DNA from: a virus
IMG/VR virus record: IMGVR_UViG_3300028595_000066
Coordinates: 1 to 21,116 of that record
Length of the DNA stretch: 21,116 nt
Reading direction: 5' to 3' (one strand)
Under the pieces are notes generated by a model. The model worked only from the letters and a program-made list of their open reading frames with translations, ran no database searches and was not told the origin of the DNA. Shown here in pieces: positions 14,605-21,116 of the stretch. The translations under genes were made by a program, and so were the position numbers. Each line of letters starts with the position of its first letter. Positions within the stretch are counted from its first letter, which is position 1.

Positions 14605-15267
14605 AATCTTTTCATCTCCTTTGTTTGTAAATTTTTTTGCATAAGGGTCTTCACCTTCCCAGACCACAGATACCTCGTAAACATTCTTAATTTCTGTCAC
14701 AATCAATCTGACAAGCTGACCATCAATATCTTTCCCGATATAATCCCCATAGTAGTGGAGATCGGGATGGCTTTTTTCATAAGCAAACGTCAAGGTAGCA
14801 GAAAAGGAGTGAAGCGCGCCAATATCGAACCCGCGACATAGCTTTGAATCGGCCGTCCGATCCAATGTCACCAGTGCGTTAATACCTTCCGGCTTATTTT
14901 CTTCGTCCCATTCAGAATTTGATACAAATCCTTTCCAGTCTTCCACGCTGGCCCAATGATCTGCATATACTGTCCGCCTGTTAAACAAAGGCACGGCTTT
15001 TTTCAAAACGCCATCCCTCGTAAAGTCAAAATATCTGGACTGTGTTACTGCCTTAGAAAGCATCCTGCCCTTGATCAGTAAAAATTCTTCTGCATTAACA
15101 CCGGCTGCCTCTTCATCCGTGACAGCAAGTTTAAAATCTCCAATTTCGGATACATTACCGGTCAATCCTCCCAGGTTCAGTCGTGCCCGAACAAGCCCTT
15201 CTTTCTTTTCTTCACCAATATATTCAAAGCCATTCAAAGCCAATCGGTCTGTTTTTTGGTTACTCAT
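14158..15267 (-). CDS. Prohead protease with C-terminal scaffold (Mu gpI/S78-like)
   Basis: This 369-aa protein should cleave head proteins during maturation. The N-terminal ~220 residues are the protease, with candidate catalytic His104 (YADHWASVEDW), Ser154/Ser156 (ALHSFSATLTF) and the EVSVVWEGEDP segment near 198, which corresponds to the ExSxVxxPA motif of S78-type proteases. The C-terminal ~148 residues are the scaffold with a nested start (see 14158-14604). The ATG at 15267 overlaps the portal stop as ATGA. A GGAG lies only 2 bases from it, so initiation is probably coupled. An in-frame ATG at 15294 lacks a binding site. The portal, protease and capsid order is classical. Confidence 0.85.
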   Translation of the reverse strand: MSNQKTDRLALNGFEYIGEEKKEGLVRARLNLGGLTGNVSEIGDFKLAVTDEEAAGVNAEEFLLIKGRMLSKAVTQSRYFDFTRDGVLKKAVPLFNRRTVYADHWASVEDWKGFVSNSEWDEENKPEGINALVTLDRTADSKLCRGFDIGALHSFSATLTFAYEKSHPDLHYYGDYIGKDIDGQLVRLIVTEIKNVYEVSVVWEGEDPYAKKFTNKGDEKIMSIKLSNALKEALGVKVAQVEESELESLVTGRLKVLEDEKEQLASEKAALMSDAETGKKYLEDMREKALAAYQAVKGDKASPVYTEHVIKPASLETAKAILEEYSEKLESQMPLTCPKCGEKLSRQSSQAEDPNAGAPKRDKSDFKLK

Positions 15268-17441
15268 ATCTCCGCTGCCTTTCGATGCCGACATTCAGGA
15301 TGATAAGGAGGCGTTTCAAACCCCGCTGCCTGTAATTCAGCATCGCTTATGTTTTTTAATTGTTCTACTGTATATTTTTTTGTAAGGAATGGCGGCAAAT
15401 CATTCACATCTTCAAATCCTTTTTTTACAAGTTTTGCCAGTCGAAGTGCAGCCACTTCCACCTCAAAAACACGGCCCAACATCTCCTTGCAATGATCACA
15501 GATCGGCCCGCGTGTCGGTCCCACAATGCGATATCTCACAAAACCAGATTCATACAAATTCAATGTTTGGCCAAAGTTTTGTATCCTACCCACTGTCGTA
15601 TTCACCAACTGATTTATTTTTTGCCAGCTCACATTATCCACAATATCTGCAAACCGACTTTCAAATTCTTCTATAGTGTTCTCATCACGAAGGCTTAAAC
15701 CCTTTTCAAGATATTCCTTTTCCAACCAGTTGACCAACTGCTTACCAGTTTTGGATTCATTGTCTGCAATATAATTCCCTGCACCAAAGTAGTAATGATC
15801 CATTGATGTCAGATATCTCACCGCATTACTGTCTGTCAGACCAATATCCAGTTTTAACGATGCCGCTTTAAACGTGTTCAGTCCGTCCTTGCGATAGTAA
15901 TTATACATGTCATTCACATACCGAATCACAATATCATCAACGCTCAGATTAGCCTTCAGTGTTTTTGCAAACGCGGTAAACACAGCCTTTGAAAATGCTT
16001 TTTCATCCTTGACACGTTCAGGGATTGCACGAACCCCTGCGCGAACCGCTGCAATTTCTGCAATATGCATCTGTTGTCGAAGTTCATTCCGATATGTATT
16101 TTCAAAGCCTGACCCGCTAACAGATAACTGTTCAGGCTTATGAACATAAAGTCCTTTTTTGGCATCATAAGCAAATGCGACCGGTGATTTCTTTTCTCCG
16201 GTCGCTCCCATGTATCCAAGTTCTTGTGCTGCCTCATCATCTGAAATAAATCCAGCATCACGCTTCTTAACCACATTATCTATCCGAATCGTTTCAGTTT
16301 CTGCCTTTTCTTTTTCTTTGAATCCAGTATACTCGCTGAATGTCAGTCGAACAGAATCAACAGGTATCCCTACAAGCTGCAAATCAAGCTGGTACCCTTT
16401 TTCAATGAATCTTTTTACGATTCGCCTGAAATTCCTTAACCGTCCCATCAAACGATCATAGTCTACTCCGGCATAAGTTTCTGTGGTAGAATAACTGCGC
16501 CCCATCATCGAAGGTGGAATATCAAAGGCGCTCATAATCTGCTCTTCATTAATTTGAAAAATTATCTTTGCAGCGGATGCCGCTGTCTGGGATATAGAGT
16601 GATGACTGATCTCCTGATCATCAAAATGAACCGCAACCCCTTCTGAAAGGCTTTTTGCGTAGGATGCTGCATAGGTTTTCAAGTGTTTAATCAGTCGCTG
16701 TTGATAGGCATCCAGGTTTTCGCCTGGTAGTTGGTGCGGCTGTGTTAGCTTTACTGTCGTTATACCTAACATACCAATTTTTCGAACGATTGCAGCAAAG
16801 TTTCTAACCGCATCAATCTGAACATCCAAGTTCTTCATAGCTGCCAGCATCAACGGAATACCATAAGGATTATTATCCAGTGTCTTCAAAGGCGTATAAG
16901 AGAAGGTTAACGGATTTAAGGCCACAAAATTTTCTCGAAACCCTTTTCCTGTATCCTGATAAGGCATCCATGCCCCATCTTCCAGACGAAAACGGATTGA
17001 TCTGACCGGTGGCGTAACTGCCCGAACAATGCCATCACTAACTTGATCCGCGACCACCCATTCACCAGACAAAGCGCCCATCAACGCCACCTGTGTCAAC
17101 ATATGATTAATCAAACCATCGGCGCCGCCATTATAAACATTTCTGGCAAGCGTATTGATTCGTTCCAAAGCAGCTTCTGTGCGGCCCCCATTAATTTCTA
17201 TTTCATGACCGCTATTCCCCAGTGTCGTTATAATAGACAATGCCTGACTCACGTCCGGATTAAACATGGAAAGCATTTCCAGGATATCCAGATAAGCAGG
17301 ATCAAAAGGATACGCTTTGACTTCATAAAATCCTTTAATCCGAGAATACGCGCCATTAATCCCCGGCTCTATCTCGCTCACATGACCAGGCGCAATAGAA
17401 ATCACTGGCTGTTTCTTTTTGAATCGAAACCACTTCTTCAT
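15264..17441 (-). CDS. Portal protein fused to MuF-type head morphogenesis domain
   Basis: This 725-aa protein combines two roles usually on separate genes. Residues about 30-430 are the portal (dodecameric DNA entry pore): NPDVSQALSI, TYAASYAKSLSEGVAVHF, NEEQIMSAFDIPPSMMGRSYSTTETYAGVDYDRLM and the later LTFSEYTGFKEKEKAETE are portal-like. Residues about 540-720 carry the MuF/SPP1 gp7-like minor head domain, with the conserved G-P-x-x-G-P-x-C-x-x-C (Cys648, Cys651), L-G-R-V-F and P-P-Y-H-P-x-C-R-H-R (His714, Cys717, His719) signature. The large terminase stop overlaps this ATG as ATGA. Portal and MuF genes are normally adjacent, so a fusion keeps their order. Confidence 0.88.
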   Translation of the reverse strand: MKKWFRFKKKQPVISIAPGHVSEIEPGINGAYSRIKGFYEVKAYPFDPAYLDILEMLSMFNPDVSQALSIITTLGNSGHEIEINGGRTEAALERINTLARNVYNGGADGLINHMLTQVALMGALSGEWVVADQVSDGIVRAVTPPVRSIRFRLEDGAWMPYQDTGKGFRENFVALNPLTFSYTPLKTLDNNPYGIPLMLAAMKNLDVQIDAVRNFAAIVRKIGMLGITTVKLTQPHQLPGENLDAYQQRLIKHLKTYAASYAKSLSEGVAVHFDDQEISHHSISQTAASAAKIIFQINEEQIMSAFDIPPSMMGRSYSTTETYAGVDYDRLMGRLRNFRRIVKRFIEKGYQLDLQLVGIPVDSVRLTFSEYTGFKEKEKAETETIRIDNVVKKRDAGFISDDEAAQELGYMGATGEKKSPVAFAYDAKKGLYVHKPEQLSVSGSGFENTYRNELRQQMHIAEIAAVRAGVRAIPERVKDEKAFSKAVFTAFAKTLKANLSVDDIVIRYVNDMYNYYRKDGLNTFKAASLKLDIGLTDSNAVRYLTSMDHYYFGAGNYIADNESKTGKQLVNWLEKEYLEKGLSLRDENTIEEFESRFADIVDNVSWQKINQLVNTTVGRIQNFGQTLNLYESGFVRYRIVGPTRGPICDHCKEMLGRVFEVEVAALRLAKLVKKGFEDVNDLPPFLTKKYTVEQLKNISDAELQAAGFETPPYHPECRHRKAAEI

Positions 17442-18958
17442 GAGAACACCCTTGCGCCCTGTGGCGGTACACTACTCGGTCGTACCGATAGTTTTTGAAG
17501 TTCCCGAACCACCATTTCAAGCGCGTCCGGACCATCATCATTCACTGTTTTGGATAAGATATAAATTAATTGCTCAATCAATAAGTCCTGATCAGAATGG
17601 CCCCTGATAAACTTCAATTTTCCATGCTCAATCAAATACGCCAGCGTACTGATAATGCGCGTTTCTTTATTCTGCAAATTTTGAACAGGCCGCCATGAAA
17701 TATATCGTTGAACTTTCCGCGCATAATTTTCAATGGCTTCGTGAAGAAAATCATGAAGCATATTTTCTTCTATATACACCGGCCCGATAAAGGCATCGTG
17801 TTGAAGATAACAGGCTGCAAACATTTCTCCTGGCGACGCATGCCGTATCCATGCATGCAGCACATAGAACTCCATTTTCTTTGGATGAAACGCGACACTG
17901 ATAGCGGCTTTATAATCGTTGTTTTCTCCATTTTTGGCACTCGGATCAACACCAGTACCCAAATAGCATTCATCAAGATTGACTTGATCTCTCGTATACA
18001 TACAATGATCAAACCATTCCTCACGAATGGGAGATCCCTCTAAAATACAAAGATTCCGCATCTCACGATTAAAAGTCACAATGCCCATCTGATAAGCTTT
18101 ATCTTTCAATCGTTTACTTGGCCACAGTTGCGGCCACAATGGACGTTGATCTTCTTTTCCAAAATCCAACCAACAATCGTACACCCGGGAAACGTAACGC
18201 GGCTTATCTTCTTCGTCTCGGTCATCAATTAACTGAGACAATGCAGACTTGGCATGAAAGAGATTTCCCAGCATCATCATACTGAAATCATCTCCCAACG
18301 ATCCCAATACTGCACCGCGTATAATATTAATTCCTTCCTTTACGATTTCCGGGTTACGTACATTGTCGTCATTTTCAAAGTCGTCCACCCAACAGCGATC
18401 CGGTCGCCACTGCTTATATTTCAATGATCGATGTTTATCTTTCCTGCCCTGCCCCAAAATATAGATGTCATTGCGCGTGCAAAACTCATCCTGCTGCCAG
18501 ACCGAATCACCGACCAGATCACCGAAATCATGTCGAAGCCTGCGATTATATTCTAGCTCCGTTCGGATCGGTATGGTCATCCGTTTGGCCAGCTTGTTTG
18601 AATCTGAAAGTATTTTGATAAAATGCCGCAACTCCAAACAGATATCTCGTATTGACAGGCCCAACGTGAAGAATGTCGTCTTTGCATGTTCACGTGGCGC
18701 TGCAAGCAATACAAACTGATTCCGCAATTCAGCCAGTCCCGCCCATTCCTGATGAAAGTCCGCAAACTCACAATAGAAGTAATGCGGCAAATACGTCTGA
18801 AGAAAATACAGGCTGTCTTCTCGGGAACGTTCAACCCGCCGACTCTGTTTTTCTTTCGTATCATCTTCAAATGGACTCACACTGTCTCGAACCCATGCCG
18901 AGACTTCTTCGACCCATTTGTCGAATTGCGTTTCTGTTATTTGCGGTCGTTTTCTCAA
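17438..18958 (-). CDS. Terminase large subunit
   Basis: This 506-aa motor-nuclease packages DNA into the prohead. Counting from the TTG start, the Walker A-like AAPREHAKTT is at about 86-95, the Walker B with paired Asp (RCWVDDFEND) near 192-193, and the nuclease domain has GVDPSAK (Asp338), EEN (Glu397/398) and DGPDALE (Asp478). The ORF can be extended to an ATG at 19009, but that ATG lies inside the tRNA gene (18980-19054). I therefore choose the TTG at 18958, which has AGGA 7 bases upstream and lies 21 bases past the mature tRNA 3' end. It ends by overlapping the portal start (ATGA). Confidence 0.92.
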   Translation of the reverse strand: MRKRPQITETQFDKWVEEVSAWVRDSVSPFEDDTKEKQSRRVERSREDSLYFLQTYLPHYFYCEFADFHQEWAGLAELRNQFVLLAAPREHAKTTFFTLGLSIRDICLELRHFIKILSDSNKLAKRMTIPIRTELEYNRRLRHDFGDLVGDSVWQQDEFCTRNDIYILGQGRKDKHRSLKYKQWRPDRCWVDDFENDDNVRNPEIVKEGINIIRGAVLGSLGDDFSMMMLGNLFHAKSALSQLIDDRDEEDKPRYVSRVYDCWLDFGKEDQRPLWPQLWPSKRLKDKAYQMGIVTFNREMRNLCILEGSPIREEWFDHCMYTRDQVNLDECYLGTGVDPSAKNGENNDYKAAISVAFHPKKMEFYVLHAWIRHASPGEMFAACYLQHDAFIGPVYIEENMLHDFLHEAIENYARKVQRYISWRPVQNLQNKETRIISTLAYLIEHGKLKFIRGHSDQDLLIEQLIYILSKTVNDDGPDALEMVVRELQKLSVRPSSVPPQGARVFS

Positions 18959-18979
18959 GCTATTTTCCTGTAATATAGT

Positions 18980-19054
18980 TGGATGCGGGAAGCGGACTTG
19001 AACCGCCATCGTCAGGGATATGAACCCTGCATGTTACCATTACAACATCCCGCG
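18980..19054 (-). tRNA. tRNA with CAT anticodon, initiator-like (tRNA-fMet candidate)
   Basis: This 75-nt cloverleaf is on the minus strand. Acceptor arms CGCGGGA and TCCCGCA pair at six of seven positions and leave C1-A72 unpaired. The anticodon stem is CAGGG/CCCTG with loop TTCATAT, so the anticodon is CAT. The T-arm is GGCGG-TTCAAGT-CCGCT, and CCA is encoded. C1-A72 and three G-C pairs next to the anticodon loop (GGG/CCC) are the accepted hallmarks of bacterial initiator tRNA. Against this, the D-stem 11-24 pair is U-A rather than A-U, the stem has only three pairs, and position 73 is U, where initiators have A. It could be an elongator Met, an Ile tRNA (lysidine type) or a Gly-like backbone with a changed anticodon. 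It lies directly before the large terminase gene in the same transcript. Confidence 0.9.
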
Positions 19055-19062
19055 ATATAAAA

Positions 19063-19404
19063 TTACTTCTTATTCCGCAATACCTGTGTTTCAATTCGTG
19101 CCGAAACCACTTCTTTCAACCCACCATACACACCTTCAATAATTCCGCCAACTTTGCCATCAACCATTTCCAAAGCCATCGCTACCGCACGATCCTTGAT
19201 ATCTCTTTTGCCTGTATCATTCCACTGCCCCATATTTTTCATTTCTTTCTTCACAGTCTGTTCAAGATTGGCAACAACCATCTCAACCACATAGTCCAAA
19301 AATGAATTAGCAGCGAGTACCATCCCTGCATTGCCATATTTCTTTGCAGCAAAAAACAAGATAACTGCGACGATAGAGATACAAACTAAAGTCATTAAGC
19401 TCAT
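19063..19404 (-). CDS. Single-TM small protein, possible holin (LLH-like)
   Basis: This 113-aa protein starts MSLMTLVCISIVAVILFF, a short N-terminal transmembrane segment of about 18 residues. It continues as charged helices (VANLEQTVKKEMKNMG, RDIKDRAVAMALEMVDGKVG). The arrangement resembles phage holins of the LLH type, one TM plus a helical tail, but the match is only by general pattern. The start overlaps the small terminase stop as ATGA. A lysis gene between the two terminase genes would be unusual, although the endolysin lies just upstream. It could equally be a membrane protein unrelated to lysis. Confidence 0.5.
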   Translation of the reverse strand: MSLMTLVCISIVAVILFFAAKKYGNAGMVLAANSFLDYVVEMVVANLEQTVKKEMKNMGQWNDTGKRDIKDRAVAMALEMVDGKVGGIIEGVYGGLKEVVSARIETQVLRNKK

Positions 19405-19895
19405 TTGTTATTTTCCTTTTTTTTGAAAGCACCTGTCATGCCTTCCAAATGTTTTGATAATCCTTTCAATGTCTTGGGATCACGTCCTTTAAGGTAAGCG
19501 AAAATAAATTCAACCGCTTCCATAAAAAAACGTGTTCGATCAATCTCGCCATCTTTTGCCTGGATTCCTTGTCGCTCCCGATCTTCTCTTAATACTGTTA
19601 TAGCTGCCATAATCAATCTGGCGTCATTTCCTTTTGATGCCTTTTCCAGGGCATTTTTCATCATCTCCCGGAAGTCCCGATTAATCTTTATTCGATCCTG
19701 ATGATATTCTTTCCTCTTGATACTCCACGTCCTGCGCTCACCTTCACCAGACCACAGTCCGTCCACTTGCGACCACCGATGCAATGTCTGTATCGGGATA
19801 TCCATCCGAGAAGAAATTTCCTTGAACGATAGAGATTCCTCTACATACAGTCTCTCCGCTTCACCGCGAATTTCCCAATCGTACTCAATACCCAT
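19401..19895 (-). CDS. Terminase small subunit (DUF1804-like)
   Basis: This 164-aa protein has an N-terminal helix-turn-helix (AERLYVEESLSFKEISSRMDIPIQTLHRWSQVDGLW) that should bind the packaging site. A helical region follows with RERQGIQAKDGEID and FFMEAVEFIFAYLK for oligomerisation, then a basic C-terminal tail (FKKKENNK) that could contact the large subunit. Size and domain order fit small terminases of Mu-like phages. It is two genes upstream of the large terminase, separated by the holin-like gene and the tRNA. Its ATG overlaps the preceding stop as TGATG. Confidence 0.8.
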   Translation of the reverse strand: MGIEYDWEIRGEAERLYVEESLSFKEISSRMDIPIQTLHRWSQVDGLWSGEGERRTWSIKRKEYHQDRIKINRDFREMMKNALEKASKGNDARLIMAAITVLREDRERQGIQAKDGEIDRTRFFMEAVEFIFAYLKGRDPKTLKGLSKHLEGMTGAFKKKENNK

Positions 19896-20335
19896 CAGAC
19901 ACCCTTTTCACCAAGAAATGATTCAACTGTAATTCGATCTCGATACGCACAGTTCTTATTAGCAACAATTGCCTTCCTGCATGCATCCAACTCATCTCCA
20001 GTTACTTCCTGAAATTCATACTGCGCATAAACCGTCCATGGCAAACACCCACGACGACCACTATTAATATATAATATATGGCACCCGGCACCTTTACCCC
20101 TCGCTTTTTCCTTCTCAACAGCGACATATTCACCGACACCAAAATTATGACTCTTCATCTTATGAATCGAACCAGGATAAGTATTATTCACGTATTTGGC
20201 CCTTAACCCTTTCCACCATGCCTGTATTTCTTCCTTAAAAACCAGGCTCAAACAAACACTTATAAATGGAAGTTTTGACCAGGCATAAGTCATTAAGTCA
20301 GTCATCCACCCGACCAGTATTTCTATTATCTCCAT
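19895..20335 (-). CDS. Unknown 146-aa protein with hydrophobic N-terminus
   Basis: The first ~35 residues (MEIIEILVGWMTDLMTYAW ... FISVCLSLVF) are hydrophobic or amphipathic and may insert in the membrane. The rest is soluble and basic, with three or four Cys (GCHILYINSGRRGCLPW, CRKAIVANKNCAY) and aromatic residues. It lies between the endolysin and small terminase genes, so it may be part of the lysis set, but it does not match a spanin (no lipobox) or an obvious holin. A GGAG lies about 11 bases before the ATG. I do not recognise the family. Confidence 0.7.
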   Translation of the reverse strand: MEIIEILVGWMTDLMTYAWSKLPFISVCLSLVFKEEIQAWWKGLRAKYVNNTYPGSIHKMKSHNFGVGEYVAVEKEKARGKGAGCHILYINSGRRGCLPWTVYAQYEFQEVTGDELDACRKAIVANKNCAYRDRITVESFLGEKGV

Positions 20336-20341
20336 AATATC

Positions 20342-20893
20342 TTACTCCAATATTCTTTCTTTTTCTGTTGGCCATCGTATAGCCACCAAATCACTCACTT
20401 TGTAATAACTAATCTTTATTTGATCAGATTGGTTACAGCCAATACATGCGTAGTATTCCACTCCATTTCGTTTAACCACTTCACCGGAAACCATAACAGT
20501 CACGTGGTAACCAGACCCTTGACGAAACACGCAAACCGCACCTGCCTTAATTCCTACAGGCGCACCCCATGTTTTAAAACTCTCAGCAATGGCACTTCCT
20601 GTGCCTTTGATTCGCACCTCGGCCAATATTTTATTAAAACCACTCGTACACCAACTGGTCTTGTTATCATCCCATAATGATGGATCTAACTTACAGAGCC
20701 TGTATGATCCGACAATCCACTGATTATTTTCCGGCCCTTCAGTTTCGGCTAAGCCCTCATATATTTTCAATTGATCCAGCCATACCGGATTATCTTCATA
20801 GATATAATCAGGCTGAATATGCCAATACCCTGTTATAAGCAAAAGCGTCACAGCGATTGAAACCATCAAGACGCTAAATTGTTTCCGTGTCAT
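20342..20893 (-). CDS. Endolysin, TIGR02594-type Cys/His hydrolase with N-terminal signal anchor
   Basis: This 183-aa protein should degrade peptidoglycan. Its C-terminal domain matches the TIGR02594 pattern: WCTSGF with candidate catalytic Cys82, then KGTGSAIAESFKTWGAPVG, CVFRQGSGYHVTVM with His130, CNQSDQIKIS and a final RWP. The N-terminus (about residues 6-23, FSVLMVSIAVTLLLITGY) is a single hydrophobic anchor, so it may be a SAR (signal-arrest-release) endolysin exported by Sec and activated on holin-triggered membrane depolarisation. This is typical of phages of Gram-negative hosts. AGGAGAGG just upstream makes the start certain. Confidence 0.85.
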   Translation of the reverse strand: MTRKQFSVLMVSIAVTLLLITGYWHIQPDYIYEDNPVWLDQLKIYEGLAETEGPENNQWIVGSYRLCKLDPSLWDDNKTSWCTSGFNKILAEVRIKGTGSAIAESFKTWGAPVGIKAGAVCVFRQGSGYHVTVMVSGEVVKRNGVEYYACIGCNQSDQIKISYYKVSDLVAIRWPTEKERILE

Positions 20894-20904
20894 TTTCCTC
20901 TCCT

Positions 20905-21116
20905 TCAGTAATTGATTGACAGTTCAGTAATTTTGCCTTCGGATATGGCATTGACAAGAATTGTTGCAATATCTTTCCCCATGCCATACCGACAAAATGA
21001 ATCCACAATACGTGATTTCACCTTTTGCCGGTTTGAAATATCTTCCCTTCGTTTTCTTTCTGCTTCTGCCCGCAATTCGTTCTCAAGTACTTTCCTTTCC
21101 TGTTCAGCTTTCAGCC
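20905..21116 (-). CDS. C-terminus of coiled-coil phage protein (partial)
   Basis: The window cuts this gene. The visible 69 codons read a Lys/Glu/Arg-rich helix (LKAEQERKVLENELRAEAER), then RQKVKSRIVDSFCRYGMGKD and IATILVNAISEGKITELSINY. Phage proteins ending in this way, with a coiled coil followed by a small folded domain and a final strand, are common and often mislabelled as TolA-like. Their role is unclear. Its stop lies 11 bases before the endolysin ATG, with the endolysin ribosome binding site between them. Homology is recognised from memory. Confidence 0.65.
   Translation of the reverse strand, partial: LKAEQERKVLENELRAEAERKRREDISNRQKVKSRIVDSFCRYGMGKDIATILVNAISEGKITELSINY

Noticed and set aside
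15956-16276. 106-codon minus-strand frame inside the portal gene
   Set aside because: Overlaps the portal reading frame, which has clear domain signatures.
421-18978. Plus-strand open frames of 60-150 codons, for example at 3079-3363, 4955-5254, 7996-8409 and 17043-17498
   Set aside because: They lie antisense to long, recognisable minus-strand genes, lack ribosome binding sites and have no recognisable protein features.
18959-19009. ATG at 19009 as the terminase start
   Set aside because: It lies inside the T-arm and variable region of a well-formed tRNA, and a better site with AGGA precedes TTG 18958.
18980-19054. Reading the tRNA as a Gly tRNA by its short D-loop and U73
   Set aside because: The anticodon is CAT and the acceptor has C1-A72, so Gly identity is unlikely, though a Gly-like ancestor for the backbone is possible.
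1-21116. CRISPR arrays, IS elements, integrase or attachment sites
   Set aside because: No regular direct repeats with spacers, transposase-like proteins or tRNA-integration boundaries were seen in the window. The single tRNA is intact and inside the late operon.

Overview
The window is a late-gene block of a contractile-tailed phage (Caudoviricetes, myovirus morphology) or prophage. Every supported gene lies on the minus strand, so transcription runs from position 21116 down to 1. No bacterial housekeeping gene, integrase, IS element or CRISPR array is visible, so the host cannot be named. A signal-anchored endolysin and a Mu/P2-style head and tail set suggest a Gram-negative host. This is an inference.

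In transcription order the layout is as follows. (1) 21116-19063: the C-terminus of a coiled-coil accessory protein, a TIGR02594-type endolysin with an N-terminal signal anchor, an unknown 146-aa protein, a small terminase subunit and a holin-like single-TM protein. (2) 19054-18980: a tRNA with anticodon CAT that carries several initiator-tRNA hallmarks, directly upstream of the large terminase. (3) 18958-11906: large terminase, a portal fused to a MuF-type head morphogenesis domain, a prohead protease with a nested in-frame scaffold start, a short intergenic region with a TATAAT box, a decoration-like protein, the major capsid protein and two head-tail connector candidates. (4) 11886-10432: three membrane-protein genes with no obvious structural role, inserted in the head-tail junction genes. 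(5) 10420-421: gpG-like tail completion protein, terminator candidate, a Lys/Pro-rich small protein, DUF2586-type sheath with a duplicated inserted domain, tail tube, tail assembly chaperone with a textbook -1 frameshift signal, a 1385-aa tape measure with three repeats, a baseplate protein, a gpD-like hub and a gpV/gp45-like spike. (6) 424-1: small ORFs and the start of a gene cut by the window edge.

Genes are packed tightly. Many start/stop pairs overlap as ATGA, TGATG or TAATG, which implies translational coupling in one or a few long operons. The largest gap is about 110 bases (14046-14157), so there is no gene-free stretch over 300 bases.

The items most worth follow-up are the membrane cassette at 10432-11886 (two diverged paralogues flanking a single-TM coiled-coil protein, both paralogues ending in a GspE-N/MshEN-like motif), the initiator-like tRNA, and the frameshift signal at 6636-6681 (A AAA AAG in phase, 7-nt spacer, 10-bp stem).
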